A DNA stretch of 64,000 nt, from the NCBI RefSeq assembly GCF_031846245.1, contig NZ_JAVRIC010000012.1, forward strand, positions 1 through 64,000. The letters are read 5' to 3'. The stretch comes from Banduia mediterranea (GTDB lineage: Bacteria > Pseudomonadota > Gammaproteobacteria > Nevskiales > Nevskiaceae). Of this stretch, positions 1 to 8,541 are shown one piece after another; position 1 is the first letter of the stretch, and each line of letters opens with the position of its first letter. The position numbers and the translations under genes were made by a program. Below the pieces are notes generated by a model. The model searched no databases, was not told the DNA's origin, and saw nothing but the letters and a program-made list of their open reading frames with translations.

Positions 1-764
1 GTGAACCGGATCTTGCTGCGCTTCGATAATGCCGAGGCAAAGCGCTTCCCGAACTTCGGGTCCGCGTTGATGCCGGTCCCCACGGCCGTACCGCCCTGTG
101 CCAGGGCCTTGAGCCTGGGTAGCGCGGATTCGACGCGGGCGATGCCGTTGCGGATCTGCTGGGCCCAGCCGGACAGCTCCTGATCGAATCGCACCGGCAT
201 TGCGTCCATCAAATGCGTGCGTCCGGTCTTGGTCTGCCCCGATAGTGACTTGGCCTTGCGCTCGATGGTCTTGACCAGATGCGCCAGCGCCGGCAGCAGA
301 TGCTCTTCCACGCGCAAGCTCGCCGCCACGTGCAAGGCCGTCGGAATCACGTCGTTCGACGACTGGCCATAGTTGACGTGATCATTGGGGTGCACCGTCC
401 GGCCGAGCCTGCCGCTCGCCAGATGCGCGATCACCTCGTTGGCGTTCATGTTGCTGGAGGTGCCGGAGCCGGTCTGGAAAACATCCACCGGAAAATGCTC
501 GTCGTGCCGACCGTCGGCGACCTCGCTGGCGGCCTCGATGATCGCGGCCGCCATGTCGGCTTCGATATAGCCCAGGGTCTGATTGACCTCGGCGGCCGTC
601 AGCTTGACCAATGCCAGCGCGCGGATGAAGGCGCGCGGCATGCGCAGACCGGATACCGGGAAGTTCTCGACGGCGCGCTGTGTCTGCGCGCCCCACAGCG
701 CTTTGCGCGGGACCTGCAACTCGCCCATGCTGTCTCGTTCGGTCCTGAATTTCCTGTCCTTCAT
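1..764 (-). CDS. fumC: Class II fumarate hydratase, N-terminal part (runs off window start)
   Basis: Interconverts fumarate and malate in the TCA cycle, in the cytoplasm. Reading the minus strand from ATG at 764 gives 254 residues before the window ends, about the first half of a class II fumarase (usual length about 465). Visible family motifs are GSGTSSNMN (about residue 99), HPNDHVN and QSSNDV (about 125-139), and GRTHLMDA with the conserved His at about 184. GSGTSSNMN and HPND favour fumarase over aspartase, but the GSSxMPxKxN loop lies outside the window. A GGAG lies 9 nt upstream of the ATG. A start at the internal Met13 is possible. The gene diverges from purB across 188 bp. Confidence 0.93.
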   Translation of the reverse strand, partial: MKDRKFRTERDSMGELQVPRKALWGAQTQRAVENFPVSGLRMPRAFIRALALVKLTAAEVNQTLGYIEADMAAAIIEAASEVADGRHDEHFPVDVFQTGSGTSSNMNANEVIAHLASGRLGRTVHPNDHVNYGQSSNDVIPTALHVAASLRVEEHLLPALAHLVKTIERKAKSLSGQTKTGRTHLMDAMPVRFDQELSGWAQQIRNGIARVESALPRLKALAQGGTAVGTGINADPKFGKRFASALSKRSKIRF

Positions 765-877
765 GCCTCGATTCTCCGGTAGGGGCGGGCGATCGTCGCG
801 ACTGTCGCGCGCCTCGCAAGGCGCCTGGAAGCAGGCCCTGGTCCAGCAATCGGGTAATTGTTGACCAGCCCGAGTAA

Positions 878-2319
<1,442 letters not shown>

Positions 2320-2320
<1 letters not shown>

Positions 2321-2796
2321 TGAGGGGCGGCGCCTCGCTCGCTAGCAGCACGGCTTACACCGAGCGCGCCTGCGAGGCCTTGCAGACCGCGCAGCGCCAG
2401 TTGGACTGGCTCAGTCTGGCGCTGGAGCCGCGACTGTACGGATATCCCCAGTTCCATGCGCGCTTGCGCGCGTTCCTGCTGCGGCATCATCGCGTCCGAG
2501 TACGCCTGTTGTTGATCGAACCGATGCGCGTCTTGCTGCAAGCGGGGCAAGGCATCGACTTCATTCGCTCCATGAGCAGCCGTGTGGAAATCCGCACCGC
2601 CTCGCCGGAACTGGCGGTGGCGCATGAGGAATGGATGATCCTCGACCAGAGGCGCTGGCTGCACACCGCGCCACCGCCGGCACGTGGTGGGTTCGACGAG
2701 GCCCGCCCGGCCGAGGTCAGACCCAGGCAGCGGCTGTTCGACCAATGGTGGGAAGTGGCGCCGCCGGCGTCCGCACTCAGGCGCCTGCACCTCTGA
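2320..2796 (+). CDS. Conserved hypothetical protein (DUF7931-like)
   Basis: A 158-residue soluble protein of unknown function, coupled to purB through a one-base overlap. It has no signal peptide or membrane segment. It is rich in Arg and Leu, with a middle part that looks like a small alpha/beta fold (VRVRLLLIEPMRVLLQAG, then VEIRTAS and EEWMILD). It resembles a small gammaproteobacterial family that I believe is called DUF7931; that assignment is from memory. It converges on the thioesterase gene with only 12 bp between the stops. Confidence 0.72.
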
Positions 2797-2808
2797 AACG
2801 CCGCCGGC

Positions 2809-3246
2809 TCAGTTTTCCGGCGCGATGCGTTCGAACGCCATGATTCGGTCACGGATCGGGCCGGGAACCGGTATCGCGCGGTTCTCGGCGTAGTCGAACC
2901 AGACCAGCGCGGCCTGGACCACGGCGATCAACGTATCGCCCTGAACCATCCTGGATTCGGTACGAAAACTGGTCCGACCGATCTTGCGGATTCGGTAGGC
3001 GATTTCGAGCGTGGCCGGTGCATGCAGCTGCGCCTTGAAGTCACACTCGATGCGCGCCAGGATCAGGCCGAAATCCTGGCCTAGCCGTCCACCGGTCTGT
3101 GTCAGCTGGGCGAAATAATCCAGCCGCAGCGTTTCGTCATAGGTGAAGAAACGAGCGTTATTGACATGCCCGAGGGCATCCATGTCACCCCAGCGGACTT
3201 GAAGCGATTGCCGAAAGGCGAACTCGGCATCCAGCTCTGAGTTCAT
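2809..3246 (-). CDS. Acyl-CoA thioesterase, 4HBT hot-dog family
   Basis: Predicted to hydrolyse acyl-CoA thioesters in the cytoplasm. The 145-residue length and the motif WGDMDALGHVNNARFF (residues 19-34), which carries the expected catalytic Asp, are typical of the 4-hydroxybenzoyl-CoA thioesterase/YbgC family. The following segment (RIECDFKAQLHAPATLEI) is the usual second strand pair of the hot-dog fold. Its ATG overlaps the stop of the upstream membrane-protein gene (ATGA), so it is the last gene of a three-gene minus-strand operon. Substrate cannot be told from sequence. Confidence 0.88.
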   Translation of the reverse strand: MNSELDAEFAFRQSLQVRWGDMDALGHVNNARFFTYDETLRLDYFAQLTQTGGRLGQDFGLILARIECDFKAQLHAPATLEIAYRIRKIGRTSFRTESRMVQGDTLIAVVQAALVWFDYAENRAIPVPGPIRDRIMAFERIAPEN

Positions 3247-3644
3247 GCCAGGGCCCCGCGGTAGCGTTCAATCTGCTGTACCTGCCTGCGGTAGCCCCAC
3301 AAGTTCCACAGCACGAAAGCGCCGGTCAGCCAGATATGGCAAACCGCGAACGGATGCGACTGCGGCGTGAAATCGAAGGAGTAGATCGTGCACCACAACA
3401 GCAGCGCACAGGCCAGCACCTGCCACAGCAGAATCAGCAGAAAACGACCGGCCAGTGACTGACGCGCAGCCGAGACACTGAGCAGCAGACCGAACGGGAT
3501 GCCGCTGGCCGCCCAGTAGCGATAGGACCACTGCAGCGGCGTTTCCACATTGGCGATGAAGAAATGAGGCGCCCACCACAGCAGGGTGGCCACGGCCAGG
3601 ACGAAATAGGCAAGCATCACCAATGCCGCAAGAGTTCGGTTCAT
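3243..3644 (-). CDS. Hypothetical integral membrane protein
   Basis: A 133-residue inner-membrane protein with four likely helices, at about residues 5-26, 45-60, 66-90 and 100-118, and a basic C-terminal tail (YRRQVQQIERYRG). I do not recognise a named family. It is joined by ATGA overlaps on both sides: the upstream DUF1289 gene ends in its start codon, and it ends in the start codon of the thioesterase gene. This indicates one co-translated transcript. No catalytic motif is visible. Confidence 0.75.
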   Translation of the reverse strand: MNRTLAALVMLAYFVLAVATLLWWAPHFFIANVETPLQWSYRYWAASGIPFGLLLSVSAARQSLAGRFLLILLWQVLACALLLWCTIYSFDFTPQSHPFAVCHIWLTGAFVLWNLWGYRRQVQQIERYRGALA

Positions 3645-3904
3645 CGCGAAGTGAAGGCCTTAGTGACAGTGTCGGATTCGATTATAGACAGCCGGTATTG
3701 CGCGGCGCGGCGAATCTGCTCGCGCGCCACGTGATGGGCCGTCGGCCATGCCTGAATTTCCGGCATGGTACGGCCGCACCCGACGCAGATTCCGGCGCTG
3801 TCGAGCTTGCATATCGAAACGCAGGGTGAGGTCGACTCGGGGGCAGACGCGTTGGCGCGAATCTCGGACAATTTGATGGCACGGCATGGATGGACGGTTG
3901 TCAT
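3641..3904 (-). CDS. DUF1289 domain-containing protein
   Basis: A small Cys-rich protein of about 87 residues. SPCVSICKLDSAGICVGCGR gives Cys28, Cys32, Cys40 and Cys43, the spacing of DUF1289 (YdhL-like) proteins, probably a metal-binding knuckle. An upstream in-frame Met at 3940 is possible, but it would extend further into the 5' region of the divergent lipoprotein gene, so I prefer ATG at 3904. The stop overlaps the next gene's start (ATGA). The role of the family is unknown. Confidence 0.78.
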   Translation of the reverse strand: MTTVHPCRAIKLSEIRANASAPESTSPCVSICKLDSAGICVGCGRTMPEIQAWPTAHHVAREQIRRAAQYRLSIIESDTVTKAFTSR

Positions 3905-3960
3905 GGGTGAAAATGACATACGCTCGCTACTATAAGCCAACTACAACGAAGAATTGCTGG

Positions 3961-4551
3961 ATGAATGGGATAGTCCACCTGCTCGGCGCCGTGCTTCTGG
4001 CGCCGGTGCTGCTCGCCGCATGTGCGGGACAGGAGTTCTACGAGCACCTGCCGTTTACCGAAGGCGTGGTGCAGGACTACGATCTGGACGCCAGCAGCCG
4101 GCGGCGTTTGCAGTATTTCGTCTCCGACGATATTCACTTGGTGCGGGTCCGCGGTGACGGCCGTCGTGGTGTCGCGGACGGACGACTGTTCGACCGCTCC
4201 AGGCAGGAGATCGAGGAAATCGTCGTCACCGGCGGCACGCCGGGCATCGTCCTGGCCAGCGGCCTCGACTGGATGGCGGTGAGTTTCGAACGCGGGGGCT
4301 ACCTGTACTTCACGTCGCGGCCGCAGAACTATGGGCTGGACGTCAGCACACGCCCGATCGAGGGGCGTTACTACCTCTACGCGCCGGACTGGAATGGTCG
4401 TTCCGGCACGATCATGTACGACAATCAGCAATATCAGGCCGTTGACGAAAGCTGGCGTTCATTTCTGCTGGTCGACCGCAGCGCAGTATCCGAAACTCGG
4501 GGCGCGCGGGCGATTCTGCCTGGACGCACCCTGGACACGAGTCGCCGCTAG
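3961..4551 (+). CDS. Putative lipoprotein of unknown function
   Basis: A 196-residue predicted lipoprotein. A hydrophobic signal segment (residues 4-20) ends in the lipobox LLAAC with Cys21, so the mature protein is probably membrane-anchored facing the periplasm. The remainder (LQYFVSDDIHLVRVRGDG, then WMAVSFERGGYLYFTSRP) is strand-rich with no membrane helix and no motif I recognise. Starting at ATG 3961 places the lipobox correctly; an earlier in-frame Met would put a 25-residue polar extension before the signal. It diverges from the DUF1289 operon. Confidence 0.8.
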   Translation: MNGIVHLLGAVLLAPVLLAACAGQEFYEHLPFTEGVVQDYDLDASSRRRLQYFVSDDIHLVRVRGDGRRGVADGRLFDRSRQEIEEIVVTGGTPGIVLASGLDWMAVSFERGGYLYFTSRPQNYGLDVSTRPIEGRYYLYAPDWNGRSGTIMYDNQQYQAVDESWRSFLLVDRSAVSETRGARAILPGRTLDTSRR

Positions 4552-4559
4552 CAGCCTGC

Positions 4560-4844
4560 TCAGCGCCAGACCGCGCTGTCCGCCAGTCGTTCGAAGGGCT
4601 CCCGTAGATCCTCGAAGGCCTCCGGCGCGGTCGCGCCGATCAGGCTGTAGCCCTTCGAATCACGCACCGTCAGTGTCACCAACGCGCGATGGGCGCCACT
4701 GTGCAGGCGGTAGCGCCGCTCGAAGCGTAGCGCGGGCATGCCGTCCAGCATGATCTGCACGGGCACACCGGCTTCGTAGTCCAGGCTGTGCTGTCGCGCC
4801 TGCGCTTCCTTCCCTGTGGCGCTTGGGTATGCTGGGTGGTCCAT
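4560..4844 (-). CDS. Small hypothetical protein, start overlaps the ABC1 kinase gene
   Basis: A 94-residue product (from Met at 4844; a longer reading from 4865 is possible). The C-terminal half (VTLTVRDSKGYSLIGATA, then FEDLREPFERLADS) resembles the end of PsbP/DcrB-type domains, but the match is weak and the protein is shorter than those families. The 5' end overlaps by 16 bp the proposed start of the plus-strand kinase gene, so one of the two starts may be wrong. It converges on the upstream lipoprotein gene with 8 bp between stops. Confidence 0.5.
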   Translation of the reverse strand: MDHPAYPSATGKEAQARQHSLDYEAGVPVQIMLDGMPALRFERRYRLHSGAHRALVTLTVRDSKGYSLIGATAPEAFEDLREPFERLADSAVWR

Positions 4845-6160
4845 TCGACAGGTGCACTCCTCCAAGACCCGTGGTCAGACAAGGTCGTCGTTCATCCCGT
4901 TTGTTCCTGACTGGTGCTCGCACGCTGGGGCGCTCGGTGTTGGGTTCCGTTGGTGCGCTGGCGCGAGGACAGTCGCGGGATCAGGTGTGGCAGGCGGTGG
5001 GTGAGGACTGGTATCGCACGCTGTCGGAGATGAAGGGTGCAGCGATGAAGTTCGGGCAGATGGTCTCGCAGTACGCGGACGTGCTGCCGGCTCCGCTGGC
5101 GGAGCAGTTGCAGAAGCTGCAGCGCGACGCCCAGCCGATTCCGTTTGAGGAGGCCCGTGGGATTCTGGACGAGGTATGGGGTGAGGTGCAGTGGCTACGG
5201 TTGCCGTGGGTCGATCCGCAGGCCATGGCCTGTGCCTCCATCGGGCAGGTGCACGCGGCGCGGCTCGACGACGAGCGCGACGTGGTCGTCAAGATCCGCC
5301 ATCGCGGCGTGACCGACGACATCGATTCCGACATCGCGATGCTGGGCCGCATGCTCAAGCTCAGCCGGGTGATGCCGGTGGATGCCAAGGCGATCGACGA
5401 GGTGCTGGCCGAAGTTGCGGATCGTCTGCGCGAGGAGACCGATTACTGCATCGAACTGGCCAATCTCCAGGCCTTGCGGGCGAGCAATGACGATCCGGCG
5501 GTGAGGCTGCCCGAGCCGGTCATTGATTTGTGCTCGGATCGCTGCCTAGTGCTCGAACGCGTCGATGCCGCGTCCCTGGAAGAGGCCAAGTCCTGGCCTC
5601 AGGCCGAGCGCGACCGGCTCGGCGACACCCTGATGCGATGGACCTTCGACCAGGTGTTCCGGCACGGCGTGCTGCATGCCGATCCGCATCCCGGCAACTT
5701 CGGTTTCTATCGCGACGGCGGGATCGCGGTCTATGATTTCGGCTGCGTCAAGCGCATCGCGCCGGAGATGGCCGCGCAGATGCGCGATTTCCTGCGTGCG
5801 GCCGACCGCCGGGACTGGTCGGCGATTCACCAGTTGCTGATCGAACTGCATGCACTACGCGGTACCGCCGGCGATCGCGGGAAAACGCCGGCCTTGGCCG
5901 ATCTACAAGCGCTGTATCAACGTGTGCACGAGGCCATCTACGGCAGCCTGTTCGCCGAGCAAAGCTATGACTTTTCCGATCCGGCGGTGCTGGAGCGCTC
6001 ACGTGCGCTGGCCACACGCTCGATCAAACATGTGGCGGACTTCCGTCCGGTGCGTGACATGGCCTTCGTGATGCGGACGCTGAGCGGAAAGTACTGGCTG
6101 TTGCGGGCGCTGGGTGCGCGCGTCGACTTACGGTCCATCATCGATCGTCACACGGCCTGA
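4829..6160 (+). CDS. ABC1/UbiB-family atypical kinase (AarF-like)
   Basis: An ABC1 (ADCK/UbiB) family protein of about 443 residues. Members bind ATP and support ubiquinone or other isoprenoid lipid metabolism. Family features seen are the KxGQ motif KFGQMVSQ (about residue 74), the Ala-rich-loop position CASIGQVHAA (about 135), the invariant Lys in DVVVKIRHRG (about 155), HADPHPGNFG and YDFGC. Unlike E. coli UbiB, no C-terminal membrane helix pair is evident, so it looks more like the soluble cyanobacterial/mycobacterial-type members. The start is uncertain: ATG 4829 lacks a clear Shine-Dalgarno sequence and a GTG at 4871 is an alternative. Confidence 0.88.
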   Translation: MLGGPFDRCTPPRPVVRQGRRSSRLFLTGARTLGRSVLGSVGALARGQSRDQVWQAVGEDWYRTLSEMKGAAMKFGQMVSQYADVLPAPLAEQLQKLQRDAQPIPFEEARGILDEVWGEVQWLRLPWVDPQAMACASIGQVHAARLDDERDVVVKIRHRGVTDDIDSDIAMLGRMLKLSRVMPVDAKAIDEVLAEVADRLREETDYCIELANLQALRASNDDPAVRLPEPVIDLCSDRCLVLERVDAASLEEAKSWPQAERDRLGDTLMRWTFDQVFRHGVLHADPHPGNFGFYRDGGIAVYDFGCVKRIAPEMAAQMRDFLRAADRRDWSAIHQLLIELHALRGTAGDRGKTPALADLQALYQRVHEAIYGSLFAEQSYDFSDPAVLERSRALATRSIKHVADFRPVRDMAFVMRTLSGKYWLLRALGARVDLRSIIDRHTA

Positions 6161-6184
6161 TCTGAACGAAACTGGACGCATGAT

Positions 6185-6550
6185 TCAGGCGACAACTACC
6201 TTGACACGCACCGTCTCGGCCTTGGGCTCGCTGCGCTCCGCAGGCTGTGCCAGCGCCTGCGTCGCCGCCTTGCGCCAGTCTTCCAGCTCGCTGGGAAACA
6301 AGCCCTTCTCGCGACACCACGCCGCCTTCTGCGCCTCGCTCATCGCTGCCGTCGCCAGCACCGATTCAAAGCGAGCCACAGCCGTCCAGCCACCGCTCTT
6401 CTTCCCGGACGCCAAAGCTTCCGACCTCCATCGTTCCAAAGTGTCCGCCGACACGCCCACCTCAGCGGCCACAACCTTCACGTCTGCACTCTCGGGCGGT
6501 AGCAACCGCGCAACCGCTCTGTCCTTGAATCCTTGTCCATATCGAGCCAT
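6185..6550 (-). pseudogene. Truncated IS transposase OrfA (helix-turn-helix)
   Basis: The 121-residue reading frame starts MARYGQGFKDRAVARLLPP and contains a helix-turn-helix (VKVVAAEVGVSADTLERWR), then a second segment ending FPSELEDWRKAATQALAQPA. This is the pattern of IS3-type OrfA proteins. In such proteins the region continues into a Lys/Arg-rich coiled coil and a frameshift into OrfB. Here it ends abruptly after SEPKAETVRVKVVVA and no OrfB integrase follows, so the element is a remnant. AGGA lies 8 nt upstream of the ATG. The family is from recognition of the motif pattern, not from a search. Confidence 0.75.
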
Positions 6551-6674
6551 GTCTAATTCCTGTCGCCCCCTCTCCGTGGTTTTCCAATCGAGACGACAAC
6601 TATTCTGACGCGGGGGGCGCACCGCCGGGCTCGCGGTGCACGAGGTCATCGTCGCCGCGTTACAGGCGGGGCAG

Positions 6675-6729
6675 AACGCACGAATTGGTTCGGATTGAAT
6701 AGGGGAAACAGTAAACTGTCACCGTAACC
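6675..6729. repeat. 55-bp direct repeat, copy A
   Basis: This segment matches 7369-7423 at 54 of 55 positions (one C/T difference in GGAT[C/T]GAAT). Both copies lie in the same orientation on either side of the GNAT gene, 694 bp apart. Copy A lacks the clean left arm seen in the full 76-bp element at 7348-7423. It holds the stop codon of the acetyltransferase. Confidence 0.9.
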
Positions 6730-7282
6730 GTAACCCGGCATGGCTTGCTCCCGACAGGCGGTACAGAAAGTGCTGACGCAGGCCGGTGTTTTCCGGAACA
6801 TGAGGATGCTCGAAGGTACCAGCCTGCCGCATACCCAAACGCTCCATAACGGCGCGTGATCTGTGGTTGCCGAGCGTTGTGAAGGACACAATTTCTTCCA
6901 ACTGGAGTACTTGGAAACCGACACGAAGAGCCTCCGAAGCAGCTTCCGTAGCAAACCCTTTGCCCCAATGCTGAAACGCAAGACGCCACCCGACCTCGAC
7001 GCAAGGAGAAAAAGGGAGTTCTGCCGATGGTGTGTGCAAGCCGACAAAGCCAATGAACTCTTGCGAGGCTTTGCATTCGGCTGCCCAGAAGCCCCACCCA
7101 CGCTCTTCGATGAGTGACTGACAACGGTCAGCCATGGCGTCACTCTCCGCACGCGTAAGAAGAGTCGGGAAATACTCCATCACCTTTGAATCTGAATTGA
7201 GCGCAGCAAACGGCTCGCGATCAGCAGGTAGCCATTGCCGCAAAAGAAGACGCTCGGTTTCAAATTCGATCAGATTAGCCAT
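6719..7282 (-). CDS. GNAT-family N-acetyltransferase (RimJ/RimL type)
   Basis: A 187-residue acetyltransferase. It opens with LIEFETERLLLRQWLPADRE, the standard start of RimJ/RimL-like GNATs. It has GWGFWAAECKASQEFIGFVG and the acetyl-CoA segment HWGKGFATEAASEALRVGF (usual Q/RxxGxG/A), then LEEIVSFTTLGNHRSRAVMERLGM. I chose ATG 7282 because the family motif begins there; in-frame sequence up to 7375 is repeat-derived. The C-terminus reads into the downstream repeat (GLRLR then TGA), so the original end may have been replaced. The gene is visibly more A+T-rich than its neighbours and is bracketed by direct repeats, suggesting transfer. Substrate is unknown. Confidence 0.88.
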   Translation of the reverse strand: MANLIEFETERLLLRQWLPADREPFAALNSDSKVMEYFPTLLTRAESDAMADRCQSLIEERGWGFWAAECKASQEFIGFVGLHTPSAELPFSPCVEVGWRLAFQHWGKGFATEAASEALRVGFQVLQLEEIVSFTTLGNHRSRAVMERLGMRQAGTFEHPHVPENTGLRQHFLYRLSGASHAGLRLR

Positions 7283-7312
7283 GAGCCTGATGGTATTGAC
7301 GCATAACGAATA

Positions 7313-7344
7313 GGGATAGATCGCGCGCAGCCGCGATCTATCCC
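7313..7344. repeat. Perfect hairpin upstream of the acetyltransferase gene
   Basis: GGGATAGATCGCG (7313-7325) is exactly complementary to CGCGATCTATCCC (7332-7344) across a 6-nt loop. It lies 31 bp upstream of the GNAT start codon. There is no T-run on either side, so it is not a typical intrinsic terminator. Confidence 0.85.
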
Positions 7345-7347
7345 GGG

Positions 7348-7423
7348 GGTTACGGTGACGGTATACAAAACGCACGAATTGGTTCGGATCGAATAGGGGA
7401 AACAGTAAACTGTCACCGTAACC
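7348..7423. mobile_element. 76-bp MITE-like element with 12-bp perfect terminal inverted repeats
   Basis: GGTTACGGTGAC (7348-7359) and GTCACCGTAACC (7412-7423) are perfect inverted ends. The inner 55 bp up to the right end is repeated at 6675-6729. No reading frame fits inside. The size and structure fit a small non-autonomous element or a REP/RAYT-type repeat unit; which one cannot be told from one window. Confidence 0.65.
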
Positions 7424-7429
7424 TCGTAA

Positions 7430-7500
7430 CCTTGGTGTCCACCGAGATCACGGGCAGACCGCGCCGTTGGAACTCGCGCGGGTCGAGCTGGCGAGCGGGG
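7430..7500 (-). pseudogene. Fragment of ISAzo13-family transposase
   Basis: The minus strand here reads LDPREFQRRGLPVISVDTK. That closely resembles the conserved block of ISAzo13 (Rhodopirellula-type DDE) transposases, in which VISVDTKKKELVG is characteristic. The match stops at the Lys where the 76-bp element begins, and on the other side it runs into the dispersed repeat at 7537. Only about 22 codons remain. Confidence 0.6.
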
Positions 7501-7536
7501 TTTGAGGCGCTTTGGAGGTTGGTGAAAGGCTTTGGG

Positions 7537-7620
7537 TTTCGCGCAAAGACGCAAAGCCGCCAAGGAAAACAAACGTCAAAGTCTTTTGCCGTTCTTCGCG
7601 CCTTTGCGGCTTTGCGCGAC
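7537..7620. repeat. CGCAAAG-type palindromic dispersed repeat, copy 1
   Basis: TTCGCGCAAAGACGCAAAG with the following CCGCCAAGG is mirrored by CGCCTTTGCGGCTTTGCGCG at 7599-7618, forming a long imperfect palindrome with an internal spacer. A related unit occurs at 23831-23914. Repeats of this appearance are scattered in intergenic DNA of many bacteria. Confidence 0.7.
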
Positions 7621-7641
7621 ACATCAGCTTCTACTCGTGTC

Positions 7642-8532
7642 TCACCGCCTGAAGCGACAAGTCAGTTCCGAATAGGCATCGATGCGGCGATCGCGCAGGA
7701 ACGGCCAGCAGCGGCGCACGTTTTCGGAGCGTGCCAGGTCCACGTCCACCACCAGCACTTCCGCGCGCTCGGTGCCGGCTTGGGCCAGGAATTCGCCCTG
7801 CGGGCCGACCACGAAGCTGGAGCCCCAGAACTGCGCGCCGCTCAGAGTGCCGGTGGGATCGGCTTCGAAACCGGTGCGATTGGCGACGATCACCGGCAGG
7901 CCGTTGGCGACGGCGTGCGAGCGCTGGATGGTGGTCCAGGCGTCGCGCTGGCGGCCCTTCTCGGCCTCGTCGTCGTCCGGATTCCAGCCGATGGCAGTGG
8001 GATAGAACAGCAGGTCCGCACCGGCCAGCGCCATCATCCGCGCGGCTTCCGGGTACCACTGGTCCCAGCACACCAGCACGCCGAGCCGGCCGACCGAGGT
8101 GTCGATCGGCTCGAAGCCGAGATCGCCCGGGGTGAAGTAGAACTTTTCGTAATAGCCGGGATCGTCCGGGATATGCATCTTGCGGTAGATGCCGGCCAGC
8201 GAGCCGTCCGACTCCAGGACCACGGCGGTATTGTGGTATAGCCCCGGCGCGCGGCGTTCGAACAGCGAGCCGATGATGACCACGCCCAATTCGTGCGCGA
8301 GTCCGCCCAGGAATTCGGTGGACGGGCCGGGAATGGCCTCGGCCAGGTCGAACAGTTCGGTGGATTCGTACTGGCAGAAGTAGGGCCCGGTGTGCAGCTC
8401 CTGCAACAGCACCAACTGCGCGCCGCTCGCGGCGGCTTCGCGAATCGCGGTCTCGGAGGTCCGGAGATTGTGGTCGCGGTGGTCGTCGCAGGCCTGCTGC
8501 ACCACGCCGACACGGAGAATTTTGGGCTTCAT
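7642..8532 (-). CDS. aguB: N-carbamoylputrescine amidase
   Basis: Hydrolyses N-carbamoylputrescine to putrescine, CO2 and ammonia, the last step of the agmatine deiminase route. The 296-residue nitrilase-superfamily protein has the Glu-Lys-Cys triad: Glu45 (VLLQELHTGPYF), Lys118 (YRKMHIPDDPGYYEK) and Cys155 (LVCWDQWYPEAAR). These contexts are specific to AguB. The frame begins GTG-ATG; I use the ATG at 8532, 9 bp after the aguA stop. The gene order aguA-aguB supports the pathway. Confidence 0.95.
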   Translation of the reverse strand: MKPKILRVGVVQQACDDHRDHNLRTSETAIREAAASGAQLVLLQELHTGPYFCQYESTELFDLAEAIPGPSTEFLGGLAHELGVVIIGSLFERRAPGLYHNTAVVLESDGSLAGIYRKMHIPDDPGYYEKFYFTPGDLGFEPIDTSVGRLGVLVCWDQWYPEAARMMALAGADLLFYPTAIGWNPDDDEAEKGRQRDAWTTIQRSHAVANGLPVIVANRTGFEADPTGTLSGAQFWGSSFVVGPQGEFLAQAGTERAEVLVVDVDLARSENVRRCWPFLRDRRIDAYSELTCRFRR

Positions 8533-8541
8533 CACCGTAGA

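Larger units (their letters stand above)
7283..7641. other. Gene-poor patch made of repeats and transposase debris
   Basis: These 359 bp hold no intact gene. In order they contain a 13-bp-stem hairpin (7313-7344), a 76-bp inverted-repeat element (7348-7423), a scrap of ISAzo13-type transposase on the minus strand (about 7430-7500) and a CGCAAAG-type dispersed repeat (7537-7620). Each is listed separately. Confidence 0.8.

Noticed and set aside
6675-7423. Integron gene cassette with attC sites around the acetyltransferase
   Set aside because: Acetyltransferases are common cassette genes, but the repeats lack RYYYAAC/GTTRRRY core sites in the right places and the centre is not a long imperfect palindrome.
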